Part shown: positions 1 to 8,380 of the stretch, piece after piece | Layout of the letters: each line of letters opens with the position of its first letter | How positions within the stretch are numbered: position 1 is the first letter of the stretch | NCBI RefSeq assembly: GCF_005937185.1 | Contig: NZ_VCNI01000002.1 | Span: 682,001-746,000 of the forward strand | DNA length: 64,000 nt | Direction of reading: 5' to 3' | Source: Flagellimonas algicola | GTDB lineage: Bacteria > Bacteroidota > Bacteroidia > Flavobacteriales > Flavobacteriaceae | Notes under the pieces: model-generated | What the model was told of the DNA's origin: nothing | The model's input: only the letters and a program-made list of their open reading frames with translations | The model's database searches: none | Program-made: the position numbers and the translations under genes

Positions 1-106
1 TCTTGTTTGCGCTCGTTCATAGATCGGTAAAAAGGCTGATCATAAATTAAATATACCGGCTTTGCAAGACCCGTACAACCTTATTCAATTAATTTTAACG
101 AAGGCC
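1..106. other. Left edge, no gene assigned
   Basis: No complete gene is visible. On the minus strand an ATG at 18-20 opens a frame reading MNERKQ that runs off the left end, so this could be the first codons of a gene lying outside the window. It is far too short to support. No hairpin or T-run is seen. Confidence 0.3.
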
Positions 107-691
107 CTATTGGGGAAACGTTGTAATCAGCAGTGGTATTGTAATGGCAATGACCAAAATGGAGGCAATTCCGATGAAAAGCTTTCTTTTCACTTTTAAG
201 AGATCCAAAATTACAAAAGCCACACCCAAAATGATCAAAATGATGGCCACTTGTGAAAACTCGATTCCGGTGGCAAAACCCAATAACGGAAGTACCTTAT
301 CATCCTGCTCCGCCATGAGCATCTTAAAATAATTGGAGAATCCAAAACCATGAATCAATCCAAAAAATGCCGTGGCCAACACATGCACATATTGTCCTGA
401 TGCTCGGGAACTACCAAAGACATAAGTCAAGTTGTAAAGTGCAGTCAATAAAATAGTAACCGGAATCAGGAATTCTATAAGACCTACATCCACGGTCATC
501 ACCTCAAAGGCAGATAATGCCAGAGAGGTACAATGTGCTATGGTAAAGATTGTGGCCAAAATAACCACACGCTTCCAATTTTTAAATGTAAATGGTATGG
601 CCAAGGCCGATAGAAAAAGGATGTGGTCATAAGCTCCAAGATCCAGCACATGGTTAAATCCCAATTTGATATAGAACCAGAATTCTTGCAT
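107..691 (-). CDS. HupE/UreJ-like membrane protein
   Basis: A 194-residue polytopic membrane protein with about six hydrophobic segments. It starts with an amphipathic stretch containing GFNHVLDLGAYDHILF and has later histidines in FTIAHCTSLALS and FFGLIHGFGF, the histidine-in-membrane pattern of the HupE/UreJ_2 family. Members of that family are linked to nickel/cobalt transport or hydrogenase and urease accessory functions, but most Bacteroidota versions have no assigned substrate. No urease or hydrogenase gene lies nearby, so a nickel role is only a family-level guess. It starts with ATG. The next upstream gene on this strand is the DjlA-like gene, about 100 bp away. Confidence 0.75.
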   Translation of the reverse strand: MQEFWFYIKLGFNHVLDLGAYDHILFLSALAIPFTFKNWKRVVILATIFTIAHCTSLALSAFEVMTVDVGLIEFLIPVTILLTALYNLTYVFGSSRASGQYVHVLATAFFGLIHGFGFSNYFKMLMAEQDDKVLPLLGFATGIEFSQVAIILIILGVAFVILDLLKVKRKLFIGIASILVIAITIPLLITTFPQ

Positions 692-788
692 TGTTTAATG
701 AGTTTAAATGTTTAGGTGTTGATGTGTTTATATTAAATGACGGTTGTGGTTAGCGGCTAAACTTTTAAACATTTCAACTTCTAACCCC

Positions 789-1529
789 TTATGAGATTCC
801 ACGTTCATTCTGAATGGTCTCATAGGCTTTTTGAACTTCCTTGAACTTTTCCTCTGCTCCTTTTTTGATGGCCTCATTTTGAGTTACCACCCGATCTGGA
901 TGATATTTTTTAGCCATGTTCCTATAAGCTTTTTTCACCTCATCATCCGTGGCAGATTTTTCTATCTCCAATATCTTATAGGCATTGTCCGCAGATTTAA
1001 TGAACATGGCCATGATGCTTTCAAAGTCGTGCAATCCAACCCGAAGATAACCTGCCAACTCTCTCATCTTGTTTACCTCGGCCTTGCTGACTTGTCCATC
1101 CGCTTGGGCAATGCCAAATAGGAAATGCAAAAGCTGCAATCGGACTTCGTACCGCGTTCTTTGCACTAGGTACGTGCAAATGCGTTGAGCCGAAACCTCT
1201 CTTTTTTTAATGACGTCATTAAAGGTCCTAAAAATCGCATTCGCTTTTTCCTTGCCATAAGTACTCAAAAAATATTGGCGAACATAGTCCAATTCCCGCT
1301 GACTGACCTGACCGTCTGCTTTGATCACAATGGAACACAAAGAGAGGAGATTCAGTTCAAAATCGGCTGGAGAAACGGACTGTCTGGTAAAGTCCGAAAA
1401 TACGCTGCCACCACCTCGGGAACCTGAACCCCCCAAGGTGTCCAAAAAACTGCCCACAAGAAAGCCAATAATAGCTCCGGCAAAACCTCTGATAAAAAAT
1501 CCAACGAAGGCGGCCGCCCACTTGATCAT
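789..1529 (-). CDS. DjlA-like co-chaperone (TerB domain plus J domain)
   Basis: About 246 residues. The N-terminus is a glycine-rich hydrophobic segment ([19 protein letters not shown]) that probably forms a single membrane anchor, as in DjlA. A TerB-like helical region follows at about residues 50-150. The C-terminal 65 residues are a J domain with the diagnostic HPD in KKYHPDRV, which stimulates the ATPase of DnaK. This order (anchor, TerB, J) is that of DjlA. The ATG at 1527-1529 is preferred over the upstream in-frame TTG at 1548-1550, because a -7 promoter element (CAAATATA on the plus strand) overlaps that TTG. The client is unknown. Confidence 0.85.
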   Translation of the reverse strand: MIKWAAAFVGFFIRGFAGAIIGFLVGSFLDTLGGSGSRGGGSVFSDFTRQSVSPADFELNLLSLCSIVIKADGQVSQRELDYVRQYFLSTYGKEKANAIFRTFNDVIKKREVSAQRICTYLVQRTRYEVRLQLLHFLFGIAQADGQVSKAEVNKMRELAGYLRVGLHDFESIMAMFIKSADNAYKILEIEKSATDDEVKKAYRNMAKKYHPDRVVTQNEAIKKGAEEKFKEVQKAYETIQNERGIS

Positions 1530-1547
1530 TGCAACAAATTTAGAGCC

Positions 1548-1555
1548 CAAATATA
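1548..1555 (-). promoter_or_regulatory. -7 promoter element for the DjlA-like gene
   Basis: Minus strand reads TATATTTG, an exact match to the Bacteroidota -7 consensus TAnnTTTG. It lies 18 bp upstream of the chosen ATG. No convincing -33 TTG was found at the expected spacing. Confidence 0.45.
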
Positions 1556-1622
1556 GGCTTTTGCCTTAGAACAAAACTGTTTACAGCTGTTAAGGCTTCC
1601 TCAAAAAATGCGACAAAAACCG

Positions 1623-1630
1623 TATCTTTG
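1623..1630 (+). promoter_or_regulatory. -7 promoter element for the bacilliredoxin gene
   Basis: TATCTTTG matches TAnnTTTG exactly and ends 20 bp before the ATG at 1651. No clear -33 box was found. The position is typical for short-leader Bacteroidota transcripts. Confidence 0.5.
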
Positions 1631-1650
1631 AACCTTAAATTATAAAGATT

Positions 1651-2061
1651 ATGTATCCTGAAGAATTGGTAAAACCTATGAGAGCCGACCTAGCCACCGC
1701 TGGGTTCGAGGAACTATATACAAGTGAAGCCGTTGAAAATGCATTGAAACAAGAAGGAACCACCTTGGTTGTGGTAAATTCTGTTTGCGGATGCGCTGCG
1801 GCCAATGCAAGACCTGGAGCAAAGTTGAGCCTGCAAAACAGCAAGAGGCCAGACCATTTGGTCACTGTCTTTGCCGGCGTAGATACCGACGCTGTTGACA
1901 CTGCTAGAAACCATATGGTTCCCTTTCCCCCATCTTCACCAAGTATGGCATTGTTCAAAAATGGAGAGTTGGTACATATGATCGAAAGACATCATATAGA
2001 AGGAAGGCCAGCGGAAATGATCGCGGAAAATTTAATGGAAGCTTATAACGACCATTGTTAA
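1651..2061 (+). CDS. Bacilliredoxin, BrxA/BrxB (YphP/YqiW) family
   Basis: 136 residues, the normal length for the family. The thioredoxin-fold protein carries the CGC motif (Cys46 and Cys48, in NSVCGCAAANARPG) that replaces the usual CxxC. Bacilliredoxins remove bacillithiol from S-bacillithiolated proteins in Firmicutes. Homologues are common in Bacteroidota, many of which make bacillithiol. The N-terminal MYPEELVKPMRADL is characteristic of the family. The gene is monocistronic: its own -7 element lies upstream and a strong intrinsic terminator begins about 25 bp after the stop. Cytoplasmic, no signal peptide. Confidence 0.93.
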   Translation: MYPEELVKPMRADLATAGFEELYTSEAVENALKQEGTTLVVVNSVCGCAAANARPGAKLSLQNSKRPDHLVTVFAGVDTDAVDTARNHMVPFPPSSPSMALFKNGELVHMIERHHIEGRPAEMIAENLMEAYNDHC

Positions 2062-2084
2062 TTTCCAACAAATGAGATTTGAAG

Positions 2085-2114
2085 AACCACCCTTAAGGGT
2101 GGTTTTTTATTTTT
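2085..2114 (+). terminator. Intrinsic terminator after the bacilliredoxin gene
   Basis: A perfect 20-bp palindrome AACCACCCTTAAGGGTGGTT (2085-2104) is followed by TTTTATTTTT. This is a strong stem with a T-tract on the plus strand only. Confidence 0.88.
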
Positions 2115-2172
2115 GTGCCATAGACAACCAACTTTTAGTATCGCAACACTTTAAGAGCAATTGAATGTAATC

Positions 2173-2913
2173 ATGCAGAAGTTACTTTCTTACCCGATTA
2201 CCATTATCTACTTCATCTGTTTTGGATTGACCCTGGTGATTTTTCATCCCGTACAATGGGTTTGCTTAAATGTATTCGGGTATAAAGCACATAAAGGAAG
2301 TGTAAGCATTCTTAATTGGTTCTTGATGCGGTGCACCAATCTTTTGGGAACTCGTTATCATTTTGAAAATGCCCATGCCTTACCTACAGACAAACCCCTG
2401 ATCATCGTCACCAACCACCAAAGCATGTACGATATTCCTCCCATTATTTGGTACATGCGAAAGCATCATCCCAAATTTGTGAGCAAAATAGAATTGGGCA
2501 AGGGTATTCCCAGTGTCTCCTACAATCTCCGACATGGAGGTTCCGCCTTAATAAATAGAAAGGATCCCAAACAATCCATTGAGGCTTTGCAGCAATTGGG
2601 TCAATATATTGAACAACACAATCGGAGTGCCGTAATCTTTCCAGAAGGTACGAGAAGTAGAACGGGCGTTCCTAAACCATTCCGCACAACGGGATTAAAA
2701 GTGCTCATGAAGCATGCCCCATCAGCATTGATCGTACCCATAAGTATCAATAATTCCTGGAAGATGCTTCGTTTTGGGCAGTTTCCGATGGGATTGGGAG
2801 CATGTATCAAATTCAAGGTACACCCTCCACTAGCTATTCAAGGTGATGCTGAACAGCAGATTGCCCAAGTTGAAAAAAAGATTAAAAACGGCATAACCGA
2901 AGTCAGATTATGA
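2173..2913 (+). CDS. 1-acyl-sn-glycerol-3-phosphate acyltransferase (PlsC family)
   Basis: About 246 residues. An N-terminal hydrophobic segment (ITIIYFICFGLTLVIF) anchors the protein in the membrane. The acyltransferase motif I is NHQSMYD (HX4D), and motif III is FPEGTRSR. PlsC transfers an acyl chain to the sn-2 position of lysophosphatidic acid, giving phosphatidic acid. A TTG lies four codons upstream in frame (2161), but the ATG at 2173 is preferred. The next gene, an HD hydrolase, overlaps by ATGA, so the two are translationally coupled. The acyl acceptor could also be another lysolipid, such as an ornithine lipid precursor, since PlsC paralogues vary in substrate. Confidence 0.9.
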   Translation: MQKLLSYPITIIYFICFGLTLVIFHPVQWVCLNVFGYKAHKGSVSILNWFLMRCTNLLGTRYHFENAHALPTDKPLIIVTNHQSMYDIPPIIWYMRKHHPKFVSKIELGKGIPSVSYNLRHGGSALINRKDPKQSIEALQQLGQYIEQHNRSAVIFPEGTRSRTGVPKPFRTTGLKVLMKHAPSALIVPISINNSWKMLRFGQFPMGLGACIKFKVHPPLAIQGDAEQQIAQVEKKIKNGITEVRL

Positions 2914-3560
2914 ATGACCTTTTGATTGAAGCAACCAAGAATTTTGTAAAGGAGCAACTCAAGCATGCAGAAGGGGGGCATGATTGGTTTCACACGGAAC
3001 GGGTTTTCAAAACTGCCAAAAAAATTTCGGAAAAGGAACAAGTGGATTCATTGGTGGTTCAGCTTGCAGCGCTACTTCATGATATAGCCGATCCCAAATT
3101 CCATGATGGTGATGAAGAAATCGGACCAAAGACCGCCCAAGAATTTTTAGCTTCACAAGATTTGGACCCTGTCCGAACCGATCACGTTACAAACATTATA
3201 CGGTATATGTCCTTCAAAAATAGTTTGGACAAAAGCCAACCCAAGTTTAGTTCATTGGAATTGCAAGTGGTCCAGGATGCGGATAGATTGGATGCCATAG
3301 GCGCCATAGGCATTGCCCGGACGTTCAACTACGGTGGATTTAAAAACAGGCCGATGTACGATCCAAATATTGAGCCCAATCTGAACATGAGCAAGGAAGA
3401 GTATAAAAAATCCAATGCCCCTACCATTAATCACTTTTACGAAAAATTACTGCTGCTCAAGGACAAAATAAATACAGATACCGGTCGGGAATTGGCAGAG
3501 GAACGACATCAGTTCATGTTAGATTATTTGGAACAATTTTACAAAGAGTGGGATACATAA
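2910..3560 (+). CDS. HD-domain phosphohydrolase
   Basis: 216 residues of the YpgQ-like HD superfamily. Metal ligands are visible in order: the early histidines in GGHDWFHTERV, the HD pair in ALLHDIADPKF, and the late aspartate in VQDADRLDAIGAIG. Characterised relatives hydrolyse nucleotides or have uncharacterised phosphatase activity. The substrate here is unknown. The ATGA overlap with the PlsC-like gene shows one transcript, but gives no clear functional link. Cytoplasmic. Confidence 0.87.
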   Translation: MNDLLIEATKNFVKEQLKHAEGGHDWFHTERVFKTAKKISEKEQVDSLVVQLAALLHDIADPKFHDGDEEIGPKTAQEFLASQDLDPVRTDHVTNIIRYMSFKNSLDKSQPKFSSLELQVVQDADRLDAIGAIGIARTFNYGGFKNRPMYDPNIEPNLNMSKEEYKKSNAPTINHFYEKLLLLKDKINTDTGRELAEERHQFMLDYLEQFYKEWDT

Positions 3561-3620
3561 CAACCCCCAATTCTCTATTGTTGTTTTTTGTATCTTGATA
3601 GCTTAACTAAACAATCCAAA

Positions 3621-5045
3621 ATGCAAAGAAGAAAGTTCCTTAAAAATACAGCAGCGGCCTCTGCTGCATTTTCCATTGTTCCCAGCCATGTTTTAGGAAA
3701 AACCCATGTTGCTCCCAGTGATACTCTTTATGTAGGTGCCTTTGGTGTTGGCGGACGGGGTCACGGTGTAATTAATGGCCTGGCCAATACCGGCAAGGTA
3801 AAATTTGTCTCCTTTTGTGATGTTGATGATAGGCGTGCCGAAAGAACTTTTAAGGAGTTCCCCGATGTTAAACGCTATAAGGATTTTCGAAAGGTTTACG
3901 ATAAGCATTTGAAAGATATTGATGCGGTTGTGGTTGCCACACCCGATCATACGCATGCAACCATTGCGCTCCCATTTATGCGTGAAAAAAAACACGCTTA
4001 TGTGGAAAAACCTTTGACACACAACATTCATGAAGCCCGTTTGATGACGCAAGTAGCGGCTGAAAATGGTATTGTGACCCAAATGGGAAATCAAGGAGCG
4101 TCCAGTGATGACAGTCGTATAGCCCGAGAATGGGTAGAGTCTGGAATTATTGGGAAAGTGCACACCATAGATTGTTGGACGAACAGACCGGTATGGCCAC
4201 AAGGTGTTCCCGTGCCTGTTGAAAAACAAGCCGTCCCCAAAGGATTGGATTGGGATCTCTGGTTGGGCCCAGCGGCCATGCGTGATTATAATGAAGCTTA
4301 CCTGCCATTCAAATGGCGAGGTTGGTGGGATTTTGGTACCGGTGCCTTAGGAGATATGGGATGCCATATCATGGAAACCCCATTCAGCGTTTTGGATTTG
4401 GGTTATCCTACGGAAGCCGAAGCCAGTTGTACCTCAGTTTGGGTCGGGGATTTTGTAGAAGCAGACTATAGTCCTTCTTGCCCGCCTTCTTCCAAAATTC
4501 ATTTGAAATTTAATCATGAACACCATGGTGATATAGCGCTAAATTGGTACGACGGCGGTCTAATGCCCGATTTGCCAGACGAACTAAAAGATGGTGAAAG
4601 CGTGGGCAACGGAGATGGTGGAACCGTAATGTATGGTGATAAAGGTATCTTGGTTTGCGACACCTACTCCAGAAACGCACGCCTATTACCTTCTGACATG
4701 ATGGGCTTGTTCAACGCTCCAAAACCCAAATACCCTAGAGTTCCAGAGAGTATGGGTGGACATATTGCCAATTTTGTGGATGGTTGTATCAAAGGTGATG
4801 CTACTTCTTCCAATTTTGCCAAAGCCGGGCCTTTGACGGAGACCGTACTTATGGGTAATCTTGCAGTGAAAGCTTACCAATACAAAGTATTGCAGGATGG
4901 TAAAAAGCCGGGCGATTGGGCTCCTTATAACTACCCAGGAAGACGCAAGTTGCTTTGGGATGGTGAAAATATGAAAATCACCAATTACGATAAAGCCAAC
5001 GAATGGGTCACTCGCGAGTACCGAAAAGGCTGGGAATTGTCATAA
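3621..5045 (+). CDS. Tat-exported Gfo/Idh/MocA family oxidoreductase
   Basis: 474 residues. It starts with a twin-arginine signal, MQRRKFLKNTAAAS, followed by a hydrophobic alanine-rich stretch. The ATG at 3621 is therefore chosen over an in-frame TTG 33 bp upstream. The NAD(P)-binding Rossmann fold follows (VGAFGVGGRGHG), then the family lysine motif EKP in YVEKPLTHN. The C-terminal half has the tryptophan-rich sheet domain (KWRGWWDFGTGALGDMGCH). Exported members of this family use tightly bound NAD(P) to oxidise or hydrolyse glycosides and sugar derivatives. The substrate is unknown. The stretch downstream holds a long hairpin before the DUF5009 gene. Confidence 0.92.
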   Translation: MQRRKFLKNTAAASAAFSIVPSHVLGKTHVAPSDTLYVGAFGVGGRGHGVINGLANTGKVKFVSFCDVDDRRAERTFKEFPDVKRYKDFRKVYDKHLKDIDAVVVATPDHTHATIALPFMREKKHAYVEKPLTHNIHEARLMTQVAAENGIVTQMGNQGASSDDSRIAREWVESGIIGKVHTIDCWTNRPVWPQGVPVPVEKQAVPKGLDWDLWLGPAAMRDYNEAYLPFKWRGWWDFGTGALGDMGCHIMETPFSVLDLGYPTEAEASCTSVWVGDFVEADYSPSCPPSSKIHLKFNHEHHGDIALNWYDGGLMPDLPDELKDGESVGNGDGGTVMYGDKGILVCDTYSRNARLLPSDMMGLFNAPKPKYPRVPESMGGHIANFVDGCIKGDATSSNFAKAGPLTETVLMGNLAVKAYQYKVLQDGKKPGDWAPYNYPGRRKLLWDGENMKITNYDKANEWVTREYRKGWELS

Positions 5046-5069
5046 TCCAACCAAATAAATGAGAAATAC

Positions 5070-5109
5070 GGGCTGCAAGATGATTTCTTAACGAAGTCAG
5101 TTGCAGCCC
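5070..5109. repeat. Long intergenic hairpin
   Basis: GGGCTGCAA (5070-5078) pairs with TTGCAGCCC (5101-5109). Inside it, TGATTTC pairs with GAAGTCA (one T-G wobble) around a TTAAC loop, giving about 16 bp of stem. No T-tract follows on either side, so it is not a standard terminator. It could protect the 3' end of the upstream message or be a REP-like unit. Confidence 0.7.
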
Positions 5110-5123
5110 AATAACCAACCAGC

Positions 5124-6218
5124 ATGGGTCAACCAACCAAACGAATCCTTTCCATTGATGCCTTGAGAGGATTTGATATGCTGCTCATTATTTTCGCCGA
5201 CCACTTTTTTTACAATCTCCATCAGGGGAGCCAGACCCCATTTACCGAAGGCCTGGCAGAGCAATTCAGTCATCCTGATTGGTTTGGCTCTACTTTTTAT
5301 GACATTATCATGCCCTTGTTCCTCTTTGTAGTGGGTGCCGTCATTCCCTTTTCCTTGTCCAAAAGAATGCAGGACAAATCTGGAAGAAATCATATCTATA
5401 GAAAGTTGGCTAAGCGGTTTGTCATTCTTTTTATCCTCGGATGGATCGTACAGGGCAATTTGTTGGCTTTCGATCTCTCGCAATTCCATGTTTTTAGTAA
5501 TACCTTACAAGCCATTGCGGTAGGATATTTGTTTTCCAGCCTTGCCTATATACACCTAACACAAAAATGGCGGTATGTGGTCTTTGCTGCTTGCCTGATT
5601 GTCTATGCCCTACTTTTAACCGTACCCAATGTTCCTGATGTGGGACCAAGCACCTTGCTGCCGGACCAAAACTTTGCGCTTTATTTTGACCGTTTGATTT
5701 TGGGAAAATATGATGATGGCCTGCAATACACTTGGCTACTCAGTGGACTCGGCTTTACCGCCACAACCTTATCCGGAGTCTTTGCCGGTGAATTGATAAA
5801 ATCCAGGCTTCCCAGGAACAGGGTTGCGTTGTATCTCTTTGTAGCTGGAATTGCTGGATTGGCGTTAGGCCTCATTTGGGGCATCTGGCATCCCATAGTC
5901 AAAAAAATCTGGTCGAGCTCCTTTGTGCTGGCATCCTCTGGGGTGTGTTTTCTGCTCTTGGCATTGTTCTATTGGATTATCGATGTCAAAGGCAAAACCA
6001 GATGGACATATTCGCTAAAAGTCATCGGGATGAACGCCATTACAGCCTATGTTTTGTCACATGTGATTAACTTCCCCGAAGTTTCAAAATTTATCTTGTT
6101 CGGAATGGAACAATACGTGGGAGCCTACTATCCAATGCTGACTTCCATAGGAGGTTTTGGCATCCTCTATTTGTTGCTTTGGTATATGTACAAGAACAGC
6201 ACCTTTATCAAAGTTTAG
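5124..6218 (+). CDS. DUF5009/heparan-alpha-glucosaminide N-acetyltransferase-like membrane protein
   Basis: 364 residues with about ten predicted membrane segments. The N-terminus has the family signature SIDALRGFDM followed by a histidine in IFADHFFYN, and the next loop ends in DIIMPLFLFVVG. This arrangement is typical of the YeiB/NagX/HGSNAT superfamily, whose members transfer acyl groups across a membrane, for example to amino sugars. It lies 78 bp downstream of the Tat-exported oxidoreductase, so a joint role in sugar metabolism is possible but not shown. The stop codon overlaps the stop of the convergent sigma factor gene by TTAG. Confidence 0.87.
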   Translation: MGQPTKRILSIDALRGFDMLLIIFADHFFYNLHQGSQTPFTEGLAEQFSHPDWFGSTFYDIIMPLFLFVVGAVIPFSLSKRMQDKSGRNHIYRKLAKRFVILFILGWIVQGNLLAFDLSQFHVFSNTLQAIAVGYLFSSLAYIHLTQKWRYVVFAACLIVYALLLTVPNVPDVGPSTLLPDQNFALYFDRLILGKYDDGLQYTWLLSGLGFTATTLSGVFAGELIKSRLPRNRVALYLFVAGIAGLALGLIWGIWHPIVKKIWSSSFVLASSGVCFLLLALFYWIIDVKGKTRWTYSLKVIGMNAITAYVLSHVINFPEVSKFILFGMEQYVGAYYPMLTSIGGFGILYLLLWYMYKNSTFIKV

Positions 6219-7462
6219 GGTATTTTCTTTTGTAGATGCCTTTTCACCAAATCATTCTCCGAGAGTTCGATGGCTTTGGTCAAAGTACTTTCATAGTCTT
6301 CATCGTCCAATTCCTGAAGCAGTTCGGCTTTTATCGCATAAAACAGACCCGTGGTTTCAAAATTTGATTTTTGGGCCAACGTATTCAGTTCGTCAAGTGC
6401 CTTTGCCGCGCCATGGATTTTTGCAAAGGGAACAATACTATTTAAAGCTACCATGGGTGAATACCGTTGTTTGAGTTGTACGTTATACAGATAAAGAATG
6501 CTCTTCCAATCTGTCTGCCCAAAACTTTTTGCTGCGCAATGATAATAAGATCGGGCAGCCTCCAAATGATAATGTGATGGAGTCTTGTCCAAAGTCCCGG
6601 CCCCCTCCAAATGTCGTATCCCTATCTCAATCAACTCCCTATTATACTTGGAGCGATCCTGAAATTCCAAGGTGACCAATGCGCCATTTTCGTCCAATCT
6701 TGCCTCAAATCGGGAAGCATGGAAACACATTAGGGCAATCAATGCTTCCAAATTGGAATGTTTACAAAATTTGTTATCCCGAAGCAATAGAGCCAAACGC
6801 AAGGCCTCATAACAAATGTCTCTTTTGATGACCTGTGAGCCGGTTGAGGCTGCATAGCCCTCAGTAAAGAGCAGATAAATTACCCGAAGAACAACGAACA
6901 ATCTGGACTGAAGTCCCATTTGTACAGGGATTTTTAGCATCTGTACTTCGTTCCTAAATTTCTTTTTCCCCCGGGTGAATGATTTGGCGACAGCTTCTTC
7001 CTTTTTAAGCAGAGCTTCTGCCAATTCCTTATTACTAAAGCCCCCTATAAGTTTGAGACTTAAGATAATCTGATGTTCTTGGGAAAGGGAGGGGTCGCAA
7101 CAGGCAAAAATGAGTTGGAGTTGGCTGTCCGAGATTACATCTTCCAGCAATACCCCATCGGAGGGGTTTTCTGAAACTTCTTTAAACACATGCTCCTCAA
7201 AAGTCGAAGATTTCCTGTCTTTGCGGAGCACATCAATCAACGAATTATTGGCCACACGATACAGCCATGCAGTTGGATTGTTGGGCATCTCCTTATAGGC
7301 CCAAATCTTCATGGCCTTTAAAAAAGTGTCTTGCACGGCATCCTCTATTTTCTCAATATGGGACGTCCCGTACTTCCGAATCAAAACAGCCACTACCTTT
7401 CCGTACTCGTTGCGAAACAGGTGTTCAATGGTATTGTCGAGTTGGTTATTTTCCATGTTCAT
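6215..7462 (-). CDS. ECF sigma factor, ECF42 type with C-terminal DUF6596 region
   Basis: 415 residues, about twice the length of a plain ECF sigma factor. Region 2 is recognisable by EDAVQDTFLKAMKIW and NNPTAWLYRVANNSLID, and region 4 by LIGGFSNKELAEAL. The long C-terminal extension begins with YLLFTEGYAAS and is the helical DUF6596 region typical of ECF42. ECF42 genes are known to sit next to DGPF/YCII proteins and to lack an anti-sigma factor, and exactly that is seen here. The start could also be the second methionine (7456). A terminator hairpin lies directly before the ATG, so expression probably needs read-through or a promoter inside the gap. Confidence 0.93.
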   Translation of the reverse strand: MNMENNQLDNTIEHLFRNEYGKVVAVLIRKYGTSHIEKIEDAVQDTFLKAMKIWAYKEMPNNPTAWLYRVANNSLIDVLRKDRKSSTFEEHVFKEVSENPSDGVLLEDVISDSQLQLIFACCDPSLSQEHQIILSLKLIGGFSNKELAEALLKKEEAVAKSFTRGKKKFRNEVQMLKIPVQMGLQSRLFVVLRVIYLLFTEGYAASTGSQVIKRDICYEALRLALLLRDNKFCKHSNLEALIALMCFHASRFEARLDENGALVTLEFQDRSKYNRELIEIGIRHLEGAGTLDKTPSHYHLEAARSYYHCAAKSFGQTDWKSILYLYNVQLKQRYSPMVALNSIVPFAKIHGAAKALDELNTLAQKSNFETTGLFYAIKAELLQELDDEDYESTLTKAIELSENDLVKRHLQKKIP

Positions 7463-7490
7463 AAAAAAAGCCTGAATCCCATCAGGCTTT
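7463..7490 (-). terminator. Terminator/attenuator between the YCII genes and the sigma factor
   Basis: Stem AAAGCCTGA/TCAGGCTTT (7467-7475 with 7482-7490) with a six-base loop, followed on the minus strand by seven T residues that run straight into the sigma-factor ATG. It terminates transcription arriving from the YCII genes. Confidence 0.8.
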
Positions 7491-7508
7491 CTTCTTCATA
7501 TGCTAAAA

Positions 7509-7862
7509 TTAATGGATTTCATCTTCAACAATCTGACGTACTTCCAGGGTGCCTTCTTCAAATCCAAAATGGGGATTCCCTTGGGAAAGTGTTACTGCCT
7601 CGGCCAAATCCTGTGCCGATATGATGGTATATCCTCCAACAACCTCAGCTCCTTCTGCAAAGGGGCCATTGGTGATTAATTCCCCCCGTTTATAGACTAC
7701 GCGACCTTCTTGCGAAAGTGGTAAACCTTCAATTAGCTTACCTTGTTGCTTAAGATTCTCCAACCACTTGGTCCAATCCTTGTTCAGGGCTTCTCTTTCT
7801 TCATCCGACAGTTGGTTGTAGTCTTCGTACCCTCCCCGGAACAGCCAAAGAAAATTACTCAT
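7509..7862 (-). CDS. YCII-related (DGPF) domain protein, second copy
   Basis: 117 residues and a single ferredoxin-like alpha+beta domain. The signature ITNGPFAEGAEVVGGY replaces the classical DGPF/DGPFAE motif. The ATG at 7862 is preferred over the GTG two codons upstream. It shares its length and most core residues with the neighbouring copy, so the two arose by tandem duplication. YCII proteins are dimeric and are thought to have small-molecule or enzymatic roles. With ECF42 they are proposed to take part in signalling, possibly replacing the anti-sigma factor. Eight bases separate the two genes. Confidence 0.92.
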   Translation of the reverse strand: MSNFLWLFRGGYEDYNQLSDEEREALNKDWTKWLENLKQQGKLIEGLPLSQEGRVVYKRGELITNGPFAEGAEVVGGYTIISAQDLAEAVTLSQGNPHFGFEEGTLEVRQIVEDEIH

Positions 7863-7870
7863 GGTCACAA

Positions 7871-8224
7871 TTAGTGTCCGTCCATGGATAGGATTTCCCG
7901 CACCTCCACATAACTTCCATCATAATCAAAAATTGGGCATCCTTTGGACATTTCAACGGCTTCATCAATATCATTGGCCACAACAATTAAATAGCCTCCT
8001 ACCACTTCAGCTCCTTCGGCAAAGGGTCCATTGGTAACCATTTCACCCCGCTGATGCACCACTCTTCCATCCTCAGCCAAGGGAAGCCCGTCCAACAGCT
8101 GACCTTTTTCTTTTAGGCCTCCCATCCACTCTCCCCACACTTGCATATGGGCTTGTTTTTCTTCTTGCGATAGCTCTTGGTACGCATCGTGACCTCCTCG
8201 AAATAAATACAAAAAATTACTCAT
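7871..8224 (-). CDS. YCII-related (DGPF) domain protein, first copy
   Basis: 117 residues, beginning MSNFLYLFRGGHDAY, with the motif VTNGPFAEGAEVVGGY at about residues 63-78. It is the first gene of the three-gene minus-strand module YCII-YCII-ECF42. Conserved acidic and histidine residues in the GEMVTNGPF region may form the active or binding site, as in other YCII proteins. It starts with ATG. The stretch between this gene and the divergent gene on the plus strand (about 155 bp) must hold the promoter, but I found no exact TAnnTTTG there. Confidence 0.92.
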   Translation of the reverse strand: MSNFLYLFRGGHDAYQELSQEEKQAHMQVWGEWMGGLKEKGQLLDGLPLAEDGRVVHQRGEMVTNGPFAEGAEVVGGYLIVVANDIDEAVEMSKGCPIFDYDGSYVEVREILSMDGH

Positions 8225-8380
8225 TGGTTTAAATTTTATGTCCCGTAAGGAACCAGTTTATACTTTGTTTCGATGTTATGACGAAGAGCAAAGTGTGGAT
8301 TGGACAATCCTTATAAATTTATTCAAAATTATCTCATAACAGGCCTGGGCTATGGCATATTTGTTGATAATCCATAGCTT

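Noticed and set aside
107..691. Hydrogenase or urease accessory role for the HupE-like gene
   Set aside because: No hydrogenase, urease or nickel gene is in the window. Family name only.
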